From NCBI RefSeq assembly GCF_026339995.1, contig NZ_JAPEPT010000004.1, positions 372,001 to 436,000 of the forward strand: DNA of 64,000 bases, written 5' to 3'. Under the pieces are notes generated by a model. That model was not told where the DNA came from. It made no database searches and was given only the letters and a program-made list of their open reading frames with translations. Positions 17,121-26,800 of the stretch are shown here, in pieces (position 1 is the first letter of the stretch; the number at the start of each line of letters is the position of its first letter). Position numbers and translations under genes: made by a program. Source of the stretch: Streptomyces sp. NBC_01481 (GTDB lineage Bacteria; Actinomycetota; Actinomycetes; Streptomycetales; Streptomycetaceae).

Positions 17121-18286
17121 GCGAGACCTTCGCGGGCAGCGGTGATCAGGGCTTCGGCGGCGCGGTCGATGTCGTGCGCCGTGGTCCAGCGGCCGATCGA
17201 CAGCCGTAGAGCGCCCAGGCTGCGGGCGTCGTCCAGGCCCATCGCGTGCAGGACGGGTGAGGGGGTGTGGGTGCCGCTGTGACAGGCTGAGCCGGTGGAG
17301 GCGGCGATCTCCGGTACAGCGGCGAGGAGTTCGTGGCCTCGGACGCCGTCGATGCTGATGTTGAGGGTGTTGGGCAGACGCGGTTCCACGGGGCCGTTGA
17401 GGTGCACCCGGCCCGGCAGCGCCTCGACCAGGCTGGCGTGGAGGCGGTCGCGCAGCCCAGCGACGCGTTCGGGGCCGCCGCTTGCCAGGTCCGCGGCGGC
17501 GAGGTGTGCGGCGGTGCCAAGCGCGACGGCGAGCGCCACGTTCTCGGTGCCCGCGCGCAGGCCGTGCTCCTGGCCGCCGCCGTAGAGCAGCGGTTCGAGC
17601 GTGACGCCGTGGCGTACGTACAGGGCGCTGACGCCTTTGGGCGTGTACATCTTGTGCCCGACGACCGTCAGCAGGTCGACGCCCAAGTGCCTCACGTCCA
17701 GCGGGATTTTTCCGGTCGCCTGGGCGGCGTCGCAGTGGAAAAGCGCACCGTGGGCGCGGGTGATGCGGGCCAGGTCGGAGATTGGCTGGAGGGCGCCGGT
17801 CTCGTTGTTGGCGGCCATGATTGAGACGACGACCGTGCTCGGCGTGAGGCCGGAGGCCAGAGCGGCCGGGTCGACCAGGCCGTCGCTGTCAACTGGCAGG
17901 TACGTCACCTCAATTCCGTGCAGGCGCTCCAGCGCGCGGCAGGTCTCCAGCACGGCCGGGTGCTCGGTGACCTGCGTGATCACATGCGGGCGGTCAACCT
18001 TCGCCGCCAGGACGGCACCGCGCAGGGCGAGGTTGTTCCCTTCCGAGCCGGGGCCGGTGAACACGATCTCGCCCGTCTCCGCGCCGATGAGCTCGGCCAC
18101 CTGAGTGCGGGCGCGGTGGAGGGCCGCCTTCGGCTCTGCCGCATAGGCGTGGTCGCTGGAGGGGTTGCCGAACCAGTCCGCCAGGTACGGCCGCATCGCT
18201 TCGACCACCCGCGGGTCGACTGGGGTGGTGGAGTTGTAGTCGAGGTATATGGGCCCGCCGGCCAGGCCCGGGTGAGCGGGGATCAC
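17117..18286 (-). CDS. Cysteine desulfurase (NifS/IscS-like)
   Basis: GTG 18286 overlaps the stop of the upstream ArsR-rhodanese gene (GTGA) and gives 389 residues starting just before IYLDYNSTTPVDPRV. The PLP lysine is in GHKMYTPKG (about 210). The catalytic cysteine is in SACHSG (about 335) on a mobile loop. The protein removes sulfur from L-cysteine to form an enzyme persulfide and alanine. Its neighbours, a rhodanese-fused repressor and a TusA-like carrier, point to sulfur trafficking or persulfide handling rather than iron-sulfur assembly: no IscU or IscA is present. Confidence 0.9.
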   Translation of the reverse strand: MIPAHPGLAGGPIYLDYNSTTPVDPRVVEAMRPYLADWFGNPSSDHAYAAEPKAALHRARTQVAELIGAETGEIVFTGPGSEGNNLALRGAVLAAKVDRPHVITQVTEHPAVLETCRALERLHGIEVTYLPVDSDGLVDPAALASGLTPSTVVVSIMAANNETGALQPISDLARITRAHGALFHCDAAQATGKIPLDVRHLGVDLLTVVGHKMYTPKGVSALYVRHGVTLEPLLYGGGQEHGLRAGTENVALAVALGTAAHLAAADLASGGPERVAGLRDRLHASLVEALPGRVHLNGPVEPRLPNTLNISIDGVRGHELLAAVPEIAASTGSACHSGTHTPSPVLHAMGLDDARSLGALRLSIGRWTTAHDIDRAAEALITAAREGLA

Positions 18287-18951
18287 GCGGCACTCTCCGT
18301 CTCCACGGGCAGCTCGGCCAGCCGCCACTCCAGCATCCCGTCGGTGAGCCGCACCGCCCTGCGTCCGCTCTCACGGAGCAGACGTACCGCGTCGTAGGCC
18401 AGCACGCAGTAGGCGCCCCGGCAGTAGGTCACCACCTCGGTCTCCTCGGGCAACTCGGCGATGCGGTCGGCGAGTTCCTCGACCGGGATGGAGCGCGCGC
18501 CGGGGATGTGCCCGGCCGCGTACTCCTCGGCCGGACGCACATCGAGGATGACGACCTCGCCTGCCGCCGTGCGGGCGAGCAGGTCTTCCCGGTCCACCTC
18601 GGCCGCGTCGTCCGTGCCGAGGTAGGCGGTGCGGGCGGGTTCGACGGCGGTCTGATGGGCTTGGGCGACCTGGCGCAGCAGAGCATAGAGGGCGGCGACG
18701 TCGTCTCCGGCCAGCCGGTAGTGGATGCGTACGCCGTCACGGCGGGTGGCCACCAGTCCGGCCTGCTTGAGGGTCTGCAGGTGCGCCGAGGCGGTGGTCA
18801 GGTTCAGCCCCGCGGTCTTGGCGAGCGCATCGACGGTGCGTTCGCCCTGGGCCAGCAGATCGAGCAGTTCCAGGCGCTTTCCACTGCTCAGCGCCTTGCC
18901 GGTGCGCGCGAATGCGTCGTACAGCGCGGCTTTGCGTGCGGGGTCTCCCAT
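18283..18951 (-). CDS. ArsR-type repressor fused to a rhodanese domain
   Basis: ATG 18951 follows GGAGG (18954-18958); upstream codons are non-conserved. Residues 1-95 form an ArsR winged helix (LLDLLAQGERTVDALAKTAG, then TTASAHLQTLKQAGLV and RDGVRIHYRL). Residues 115-215 are a rhodanese domain with active-site cysteine in VVTYCRGAYC and the usual GHIPGARSIP. Such fusions sense sulfide or persulfide through the rhodanese cysteine. It heads the minus-strand operon and is divergent from the MBL-rhodanese gene, so it probably controls both directions. Confidence 0.88.
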   Translation of the reverse strand: MGDPARKAALYDAFARTGKALSSGKRLELLDLLAQGERTVDALAKTAGLNLTTASAHLQTLKQAGLVATRRDGVRIHYRLAGDDVAALYALLRQVAQAHQTAVEPARTAYLGTDDAAEVDREDLLARTAAGEVVILDVRPAEEYAAGHIPGARSIPVEELADRIAELPEETEVVTYCRGAYCVLAYDAVRLLRESGRRAVRLTDGMLEWRLAELPVETESAA

Positions 18952-18965
18952 GGCATCCTCCATCG

Positions 18966-18975
18966 TTCCATGGAA
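18966..18975. promoter_or_regulatory. Palindrome in the sulfur-operon divergent promoter
   Basis: TTCCATGGAA is a perfect 10-bp palindrome between the ArsR-rhodanese start (18951) and the divergent MBL gene (19037). It is embedded in an A/T-richer patch (GGAATATTGTAGCTAAGG), which probably also holds a -10 box. It is a candidate ArsR operator. Confidence 0.5.
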
Positions 18976-19036
18976 TATTGTAGCTAAGGGTGGGTGCTGA
19001 AGCGACCTGCACCTGCCGTGACACCTGGAGGATCCG

Positions 19037-20401
19037 ATGGGCTTCGCCGACGACCACTTGATGCCGCTGGTCGATGAGGGGCTGGGCAACAGCGCCTATC
19101 TCGTCGACCTCGGCGACGGACGGGCCCTTGCCGTGGACGCGAGCCGAGATCTGCGTGCCCTGCGGACGGCTGCCGGGCGGCGCGGGCTCACGGTTGCCTT
19201 CGCCGCCGACACCCACCTGCACGCCGATTTCCTGTCCGGTGCGGTGCAGCTGGCCGCCGACGACGGCGCGGCCGTACTCGCCTCCGCCGCCGGGAACCGC
19301 GCCTTCGAGCACACCGCGCTCGCCGACGGCGACGAGACCGACCTCGGCGGACTGACCCTGCGGGCCCTGGCCACGCCCGGCCACACCGACGAGCACCTGT
19401 CCTTCCTGCTCCTGGACGGGGCACGCGAGCTCGGAGTCTTCACCGGCGGTTCGCTGATCGTCGGCTCGGCGGCCCGGACGGACTTGCTCGGCGCCGAACG
19501 AGCGGAAGAGCTGGCCCGGGCCCAGTACCGCTCGCTCCAGCGCCTCGCCGAGCTGCCGGACGCGACCGCGGTGTGGCCGACGCACGGCGCCGGGTCCTTC
19601 TGCTCCGCCCCGCCCGGCGCGGAACGCACCACCACCATCGCCGCGCAGAAGCAGGCCAACCTGCTGCTGGCCGCGCCCAACGAGGACGCCTTCGTACGGG
19701 AGTTGCTCGGCAGTCTCGGCTCCTACCCGACCTACTTCGACCGCCTGGGCGAGATCAACCGGCGCGGGCCCACGGTGATCGGCTCCGCGCCCACGCTCGC
19801 CGCACTCACGACGGCCGAGACACGCCAACTGCTGGGCCAGGGCGCACAGCTCGTCGACGTACGCCCTGTCGCGGACTTCGCCGCCGGCCACATCCCCGGC
19901 GCCATCTCCATCCCGTTGCGGGACCAGTTCGCCACCTGGCTGGGCTGGTTGCTCCCCGACGACGTCCCGCTCGTCTTCGTCACCGCCCCAGGACCGGACC
20001 CCGCCGAACTCACCTGGCAGTCCCTGAAGATCGGATACGAGCAGCTGGCCGGGCACCTCGACGGCGGCATGGCCGCCTGGACCGCCGACGGCGGACCGCA
20101 GCAGACCATCGCGCTGGTCACCGCCGACCGGATCGGCGAGCGTCCCGTCCTCGACGTACGCCAGCGCGCCGAACACACCACCGGCCACATCGCCGACGCG
20201 GTCCACATCGAACTCGGCGACCTCACCGCACGCGCCGATGAAGCGCCGGACGGCGCGGTGGTCCACTGCGGGCACGGCGAACGCGCCATGACCGCCGCCA
20301 GCCTCCTGCAGCGTGCCGGGCACCGGAATCTCGCCGTCCTCGACGGCGGTCCTGCCGAATGGTCCAAGGCCACCGGCCACCCCGTGGAGGAGACGGCGTG
20401 A
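19037..20401 (+). CDS. MBL-fold hydrolase with two rhodanese domains (persulfide dioxygenase-like)
   Basis: ATG 19037 follows GGAGG. Residues 1-240 are a metallo-beta-lactamase fold of the ETHE1/glyoxalase II type with metal ligands THLHAD (H60, H62, D64) and TPGHTDEH. Two rhodanese domains follow (about 255-355 and 360-452). The first keeps VDVRPVADFAAGHIPGA but has VFVTAPGPDP where the active cysteine should be, so it is catalytically dead. The second has the cysteine (VVHCGHGER). This order matches CstB-type proteins that convert persulfide to thiosulfate or sulfite. It is the first gene of a two-gene operon with an MFS transporter. Confidence 0.88.
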   Translation: MGFADDHLMPLVDEGLGNSAYLVDLGDGRALAVDASRDLRALRTAAGRRGLTVAFAADTHLHADFLSGAVQLAADDGAAVLASAAGNRAFEHTALADGDETDLGGLTLRALATPGHTDEHLSFLLLDGARELGVFTGGSLIVGSAARTDLLGAERAEELARAQYRSLQRLAELPDATAVWPTHGAGSFCSAPPGAERTTTIAAQKQANLLLAAPNEDAFVRELLGSLGSYPTYFDRLGEINRRGPTVIGSAPTLAALTTAETRQLLGQGAQLVDVRPVADFAAGHIPGAISIPLRDQFATWLGWLLPDDVPLVFVTAPGPDPAELTWQSLKIGYEQLAGHLDGGMAAWTADGGPQQTIALVTADRIGERPVLDVRQRAEHTTGHIADAVHIELGDLTARADEAPDGAVVHCGHGERAMTAASLLQRAGHRNLAVLDGGPAEWSKATGHPVEETA

Positions 20402-21657
20402 CCGTCCCGACCGCCACCGACGGCATACGTCTCGGACTGCGTGCCAATCTGGCTCAGTTCAGCCTGCTCGTCGCCATCAACGCCCTGGTCGGCGGGATGC
20501 TCGGCCAGGAGCGCACGGTCCTGCCGCTGCTGGCTGACGATGTCTTCCACCTGTCCGCTTACACCTCCGCGCTGACCTACATCCTGGCCTTCGGCGCCAC
20601 CAAGGCCGTCACCAACTTCTTCGCCGGCACCTGGTCCGACCGCTACGGCCGCAAACCAGTACTGATCGCCGGGTGGCTGATCGCCCTGCCGATACCCGCC
20701 ATGCTCGCCTGGGGGCCGACCTGGGGCTGGATCATCGCCGCCAACATCCTGCTCGGCGTCAACCAGGGTCTGACCTGGTCCACCACGGTCATCATGAAGA
20801 TCGACCTGGTCGGCCCGGAACGGCGTGGGCTGGCCATGGGTTTCAACGAGGCCGCTGGCTATGTGGCGGTCGCCGCCACCGCCATGGCCACCGGCGCGAT
20901 AGCCGATCACGCCGGACTGCGCCCCGAGCCGTTCCTGCTGGGTGCCGCTTACGTCGTCCTGGCCCTGGGCCTGTCCACCCTGGCGGTGCGCGAGACCCGC
21001 GACCACGCCCGCTTCGAAGCCGCCCGCCACGTCACCCCTGTCGGCAGCGAGCACGACGGGGAACTGACCACCGGCCAGATCGCGCGCCTCACCAGCCTGA
21101 GCGACAAGGCGCTGTCCGCCGCCAGCCAGGCCGGCATGGTCAACAACCTGAACGACGCCCTCGCCTGGGGCATCTTCCCCCTGCTCTTCGCCGCCCACGG
21201 ACTGTCCATCGCCCAGATCGGCATCCTCGCCGCCCTCTACCCCGCCGTCTGGGGCGCCGGGCAGATGCTCACCGGCTGGTGGTCCGACCACATCGGCCGC
21301 AAACACCTGATCACCGCCGGGATGCTGCTGCAGGCCGCCGCCATCGCCCTCGTCGGCGCCGGGACAACGTTCGGCGTCTGGGCCACCGCCCAAGTCCTCC
21401 TCGGCATCGGCACCGCCCTCGTCTACCCCACCCTGCTCGCCGTCATCGGCGACGTCGCCCACCCCGCCTGGCGCGCCCGCGCCGTCGGCGTCTACCGCCT
21501 GTGGCGCGACGGCGGCTTCGCCGTCGGAGCCCTTCTTGCCGGAGTGCTCGCCGACGCCTACAGCCTCACCACCGCAGTCTGGGCCATCGCCGCCCTCACC
21601 GCAGCCTCCGGCCTTCTCGTCGCGGTACGCATGTACGAGACCCACCCCCGCACGTGA
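20398..21657 (+). CDS. MFS transporter of the sulfur module
   Basis: GTG 20398 overlaps the preceding stop (GTGA). The 419-residue protein has twelve helices and the MFS loops GTWSDRYGRKP (about 80-90) and GWWSDHIGRKH in the second half. Coupling to the persulfide-handling enzyme suggests export of a sulfur oxidation product such as sulfite or thiosulfate, or import of a sulfur compound. The direction cannot be read from the sequence. Confidence 0.85.
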   Translation: MTVPTATDGIRLGLRANLAQFSLLVAINALVGGMLGQERTVLPLLADDVFHLSAYTSALTYILAFGATKAVTNFFAGTWSDRYGRKPVLIAGWLIALPIPAMLAWGPTWGWIIAANILLGVNQGLTWSTTVIMKIDLVGPERRGLAMGFNEAAGYVAVAATAMATGAIADHAGLRPEPFLLGAAYVVLALGLSTLAVRETRDHARFEAARHVTPVGSEHDGELTTGQIARLTSLSDKALSAASQAGMVNNLNDALAWGIFPLLFAAHGLSIAQIGILAALYPAVWGAGQMLTGWWSDHIGRKHLITAGMLLQAAAIALVGAGTTFGVWATAQVLLGIGTALVYPTLLAVIGDVAHPAWRARAVGVYRLWRDGGFAVGALLAGVLADAYSLTTAVWAIAALTAASGLLVAVRMYETHPRT

Positions 21658-21905
21658 CACCAGGGGCGCGCCAACCACCGGTACGGCCGACTGGCCGCAT
21701 GTTTGCAGCGGCAAGGCTTGTGCACTGACGTAGGGGCATGCCCTGTCGAGTCGCTCCCCGTCGACGTAGATCGACCACCTGCCGCTCGGGTCGCGATGCC
21801 ACACCCCTCTGCGCGTTGGAAGGGGACTCCGCTGCGCGGAGGTTCGAGCCCCCTTTTCCGAGCTGGCGCGATCGGTCCTGTGCCCTTCGATTCCGTCCAA
21901 CTGGG

Positions 21906-22310
21906 ACGCGGTCAGGACGCGTTCGGGACACGAGGACAGGAACAGACCGACAAAGACGAAGCAGTAGCGACAGGGCTCGCCCCATCTGACCTGCGAAAAC
22001 GTCGTGGATCGGCATAGATCGACGAAGGCCGCCAAGATCCCCAAAGGACTCATAATCCGTCGGCCGTGGGTTCGAGTCCCACCCGCCCCACACCTGTAGC
22101 GCCCTGACCTGCGGAAACGTTCCCTCTGGGGTCAGGGACACGAGCTTGCGCTCAACGGAGAGAATCCGCTGCTCAGGAGTTTGCTGCGTGGCATGTCCTC
22201 GACGGCTGAGAAGTCTCTGACCTGCGGTGAAGGAACCAGCGTCAACGGGGTGGGGCGCCTTCTGCAGAGCAAGACGTGGCGATGTGGGGACGCTGTTGGG
22301 GACACGACGA
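21906..22310 (+). repeat. tRNA-half repeat R2 (candidate attachment site)
   Basis: Same order as R1. It has a diverged left arm (GGGACACGAGG...ACAGACC, 21925-21949), TCTGACCTGCGAAAACGTC (21985-22003), the tRNA 3' half (22046-22090), CTGACCTGCGGAAACGTTCC (22104-22123), CTCAACGGAGAGAATCCGCTGCT (22151-22173; the first 20 bases also occur at 36983-37002), CTCTGACCTGCGGTGA (22214-22229), and a GGGGAC pair near 22285-22305. Its right half is closest to R4 (36896-37161), its left half to R1 and R3. Confidence 0.7.
22046..22090 (+). other. 3' half of the CAU-anticodon tRNA, copy 2
   Basis: Same 45-nt segment as 13148-13192, with a fully conserved T loop (TTCGAGT) and acceptor end CGCCCCA. No 5' half precedes it. 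Confidence 0.8.
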
Positions 22311-22467
22311 AATCGTTGGGCAGTGAAGGTGGCCCATTGGACTTCGATGAGCGCGGGTTGAGTGGCGCGGTACGAGGACCGGCGGGAACTGTTCGACGAC
22401 CGTGTCCGTAATATCCGTCGCCTGGTATCGGTGGCTGTGGAACCTGTATAACCGGCCGCCTTGATGC

Positions 22468-22668
22468 GTGGCGGTGTGTGCCGCGCTGTTCGGCGCAGGC
22501 GCCGCCGACCGTGCCAGCGGCTCGTACGCCACCGTCACCGCATGGCAGAAGGACTCCTCCGGCTGGAAGGCGCAGTTCTCCACGAGCGCCGGACGCGTCG
22601 GCTCGGTTCACACGCCGGTGTCGGCGGGCGGTGAGCGTCACCTTCGCCTCCGGGGCGACGCCGTGTAG
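22468..22668 (+). pseudogene. Possible L,D-transpeptidase-like N-terminal remnant
   Basis: The frame reads GAGAADRASGSYATVTAW, then KDSSGWKAQFSTSAGRVGS. This resembles the region after the signal peptide of Streptomyces L,D-transpeptidase-like secreted proteins (TVTAWxxxxxGWxAxFxxxAGRVGS). No signal peptide start and no catalytic part remain. The likeness is short. Confidence 0.35.
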
Positions 22669-22679
22669 ACCGGGTCTTC

Positions 22680-22912
22680 AAGGCGGCCAGGTCGGCGATG
22701 GCCTGCTTGGCCGCGGACGCCGGCGTGTCACCGCTCTCGCAGTCGCCGAGCAGGGAGATCCCGAGGAATAGCTGTTGGGCCCATCGGCGTGGGCCCCGAG
22801 TACGGACCGGTCCACGCCGCCCACACGGCCCTCCGAAGACCCGTGCCGCACTCGTCGACGAAGCTGTAGCCGATGTCGCTCCAGCTGTTCGTCTGCACGT
22901 GGAAGGGACTGG
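22680..22912 (-). pseudogene. Peptidoglycan-recognition/amidase protein remnant with frameshifts
   Basis: Read on the minus strand, three frames in succession give HVQTNSWSDIGYSFVDECGT, then EGRVGGVDRSVLGAHADGPN, then GISLLGDCESGDTPASAAKQ and AIADLAALK. Together these match the C-terminal half of a PGRP-type N-acetylmuramoyl-alanine amidase (GWxDIGYNFLVDxCGxIYEGRAGGVxxxVxGAHxxGFN). At least two frameshifts separate the pieces and the N-terminal half is not recognisable, so the gene is dead. Confidence 0.65.
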
Positions 22913-23086
22913 TTGGTGGGCTCGTCGTGGGCGCCGAGGTCGGAGTCCCGGCGGATTGGTCCATCGGCCTCGGTCGGTTCCGCGCCCCGGGCGGACCTGG
23001 TCGGGTTGGTGGACGGAGCGGCTCCTCGCGCGCACTGTACGAACCAGTCGGCTCCTCGGTGAGAGAGGCTGCGAAGCAGGGCTGCG

Positions 23087-23563
23087 TCACCCCAGGCCGT
23101 CGCCGGGAGGCAGCTCGCCAGTGCACGTGGCACGCCCGAACTCGCCCATGGCGGTGGCGCGCTGGACGTGCTTGCCGCGGATCGCCAGCGTGCACGACGC
23201 CTGTCCGCCCTTCCCGTCGAGGACGATGGCGACGGTCGGAGCCTTGCCGAGGGGCACCTGAACCGACTTCCTCCACGGAGGGGTGACGGCCTTCTCGACC
23301 GTGGCCGTACCGGCCTCGCTGCGGGCGAGATATGAGATCTCGGCGGTCCCCGTCCCCGTGACCTCGTACGTCACCTCGGCCGTCGGCACGGCGCGCGGCT
23401 TCGGCTGCTCGTCGGTGTTGAGGATGCCGTAGCCGACGAGCCCGAAGCAGGCGAGCAGGGCGGTGCCGGCGATCAGCAACCCCCGCCGGTCCGGGGAGCC
23501 CCCCGTGCTCTCGTGTTCGTTCTCCTCCCGCACTGCGTTTTCCGCAAGTTCATTGGACGACAT
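23087..23563 (-). CDS. MmpS-like membrane-anchored protein
   Basis: The ATG at 23563 gives 158 residues. The same frame is open for kilobases upstream, but there it is only the antisense of the Rhs gene. The product has an acidic N terminus, one membrane helix (about 28-47, LLIAGTALLACFGLVGYGIL) and an outer beta-rich domain: VTYEVTGTGTAEISYLARSE, then TPPWRKSVQVPLGK and ASCTLAIRGKHVQRA. This matches the MmpS pattern of mycobacterial MmpL accessory proteins, and Streptomyces has many stand-alone versions. No mmpL gene is adjacent. It is divergent from the Rhs gene. Confidence 0.7.
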   Translation of the reverse strand: MSSNELAENAVREENEHESTGGSPDRRGLLIAGTALLACFGLVGYGILNTDEQPKPRAVPTAEVTYEVTGTGTAEISYLARSEAGTATVEKAVTPPWRKSVQVPLGKAPTVAIVLDGKGGQASCTLAIRGKHVQRATAMGEFGRATCTGELPPGDGLG

Positions 23564-23701
23564 GAGAGAGCCCGGCTTTCGGTTGGTTGGCAGATGAACC
23601 GGGTGGTTATACACCACGCCTCCGGCCGAGTGCGAGCGAACGGAAGAATCGGGCGAACCGTACCCCCTTCGGCTCATCAATTGTCCTTTATGTCGCCAGG
23701 G

Positions 23702-23730
23702 TTGACCGGGCCTCGCAAGAGTGGTTAGAA
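23702..23730 (+). promoter_or_regulatory. Candidate promoter of the Rhs gene
   Basis: TTGACC (23702-23707), a 17-bp spacer and TTAGAA (23725-23730) fit a vegetative-type promoter. The start codon at 23885 would give a leader of about 150 nt. The region 23564-23884 is locally poorer in GC than its surroundings and holds no gene. Confidence 0.5.
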
Positions 23731-23884
23731 AGCCCGCTGCAATGCTCGTGATCTTGTGGTTCATATCTTCCGCGCGATCACTCTGCATTGCTCCAAGCTG
23801 GGCGGAAACCTCCGCACCAGCTCGTTCGGCGTGCCCATTTCGCGTGCAGCGATGCGGGTGCGTCGATGCGAAAGGGCATAGAAG

Positions 23885-26800
23885 GTGAAAGTTCCGTACG
23901 GGAGATATATCTCCTGTCTGGTGGTGTCGGCGGTGGCGGGAACGCTGCTGCCGCAGGTCGCTTATGCGGCCCCTGTGTCGTCGTCGAATGACGGCGGTAA
24001 GGGGATCGTCGACACCGTCAAGGGCTGGTTCTCCGACGACGACGAGGAGGCGGACAAGCCGCCGGTCGGGGGGAAGCTGGAGATACCCAGCCGCCAGAAG
24101 CTGCCGAAGGGCGAGAAGCTTCCGAAGGCCAAGCGGGTCAAGGAGCTGACCGAGCGGCGCACATCGCAGGCGCGGTTCTTCGAGCTGTCGGACGGCCGGG
24201 TGGAGGCGGAGCTGTCGGCCGTTCCGGTCTCGTACAAGTCCGGGAAGTCCTGGAAGCCGATCGACACCGCGGTGCGGTCGACGACGGCGAAGGGCTTCGA
24301 CTTCGCAAACACGGCCAACACCGGCCGGAGCTGGTTCGGTTCTGATCCGGGCAAGCTGCTGCGTTTTGAGTCCGCGGGCGGCGGGGCCATCAGCCTGGGC
24401 CTGACGGGCGCGGTCGGGAACACCCTCAAGCCGCAGGCCGGTGGCGACACCGTCACGTACAAGGGCGCTGTTTCGGGCGCCGATCTGCAGTACACGGTGG
24501 GCCGGGGACAGGTGAAGGAGAACATCGTCCTGGCCGAACGCTCGGCCGGTCCGGTGTCGTTCACCTTCACGCTGAATGCCGAGGGTCTGACGCCGAAGGC
24601 GCGCAAGGACGGCTCGGTCGCCTTCTACGGTGAGGCGCCGGGCACTCCGGTGATGGTGATCCCCGCTCCGTATATGACGGATGCCAAGAAGGACGCGCTG
24701 TCGCCGACGGGTGGTACGTACTCCACGAAGGTCAGCCAGAAGCTCTCCCGGGACGGGAAGAACTGGAAGCTGACCCTCGCGCCGGATGCCAAGTGGCTGG
24801 CGGCGAAGGAGCGTCAGTACCCGGTGGTGATCGACCCGACGATCACTGTCGCGCCGAACGCGGCCACCTCGCAGGACACGATGGTTCTGTCGGATCAGCC
24901 GTCGGTGAACTTCAACACCACCTGGAAGCTGTCGGCCGGCAAGACGGACACCGGTATCGCCCGCTCGTTGATCAAGTTCCCGCTGTCGGAGGTCCCGGCG
25001 GGTGTGAAGGTCGATGCGGCGCGGCTGAGCATGTACTACGACCAGGCCCACACCACGAACGGCAACGCGGTGACGCTGGAGGCGCACCGGGCGACGGGTG
25101 CGTGGGACGAGTCGACGGCGACCTGGTCCAACACCAGTGCGCTGGTGGGTGAGCTGTCCGCGACGACCGTCATGATCGATGACGGTGCTGTGGGGACGGC
25201 GGCGGTCGGCGAGTGGCCCGGTGGCACCACGACCGGTGGCGCCGCGACGTACGACGACTTCGCGTACAACAAGAACGCGCTGACCGGTGAGACGTACTCC
25301 TGGCAGCCGCAGGTCGCGGAGACCGATACCTACCGGGTGGACGTGCACTACCCGGCGGCCTCGGACGCGGCCACGGCCGCCCCGTACACCGTGAACTACA
25401 ACGGCGGCACGAAGAACTACACGGTCAACCAGACCGGTACGGGCGGGGTCTGGAAGACCCTGGATGCCGCTGAGTACAGCTTCGTCAAGGGCAACACCGG
25501 CAAGGTCGTCCTGGGTGACACCGGCAGTGCGACGACGCGGACGCTGGCGGACTCGGTCCGGCTGGTGAACCCGGCGCAGATCGTGAAGCCGGTCGGCAAG
25601 TACAACCAGTGGCATGACTTCCCGGTGACCGACACGGTCCAGCGCTGGGTGTCCGGGGTCAATCCGAACCACGGGTTTGTGCTGCAGGCCAAGGACGACA
25701 CGCTGGCCGGGACGCTGACCGGTGGTCCGCGCTACGAGGCGGGGGACGGCGACTACGGCGGCGAGACCTCGTCCATTCCGCGCCTGACGGTGACCTACGG
25801 CAAGGTCGGCACCGCGCTGAACTCGCCGACCGTGGTGCACTCCACGGGCCCGGAGCTGTCCTGGCCCGCCTATGTGAACACCAGCGGCGCGGCGAACGAC
25901 GCGATCGTGGAGTACCAGCTGCACCGCTCCACGCAGCAGGTCTTCACTCCGTCCGCGGCGACCCTGATCGCCCCGATCCCGTCGACGGCGACCGCGTACA
26001 CGGACACCACCGCGGTGCCGACCCCGGACTCCAGCTCCAGTGAGATCGGGAAGTCGTACTTCTACCAGCTCGCGGTGAAGACGCAGGGCGGTGAGCTGCT
26101 CGGCTCTCCGACCCGGGTGGTGGGTATCCCCAAGGCCGGCCGGACGATGAAGATCATCCAGGCGGGTCAGACGGACACCACGCTGTCCTCGCAGCAGCCG
26201 ACCACCAACCAGGACGCGATCCAGTCCCTCGGTGTGGGCCAGACCTGGCTGAGTGTCGGCAACAACTCGCCCACGTACGGCAAGACCCGCGCCGTGGTGA
26301 AGTTCCCCACCAGCTCGATCCCCACCACCGCGACGGTGCTGGAGAACAAGATGTACATGTGGGGAGCGGAGACCACCAGCACCACCAACGGTGCGATCTA
26401 CGAACTCCACTCGCTGACCCGGGACTTCACCGAGACCCAGGCCACCTGGAACAACGCCAACGCCACCACGCCGTGGACCACGGCGGGTGGCGACATGTCC
26501 GCCACCGTCGCCGACACCGTCCCGCAGATCACCGACGAGGTCGGCCGCCACTGGTGGGACGCCACCGGACTGATGCAGTCCTGGGTCAAGACACCCGCCA
26601 ACAACAAGGGCGTAGCCGTCAAGCTGAAGGACGAGACCACCACCGGCCCGCAGGAACGCACCCTGTTCCTGTCGTCGGAGGCCTCCGACCCCCAGCTGCG
26701 CCCGTACATGCAGGTCATCTACGTCGACTCCACCACGGAGGACACGTACTACGCGCCGACCACTCCGGCCCGGATGACGCCGAACTCGCAGTACACGGTC

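Noticed and set aside
19188..20241. Arg/His-rich alternative frames over the MBL-rhodanese and MFS genes
   Set aside because: These are typical high-GC shadow frames. The real frames have conserved catalytic motifs.
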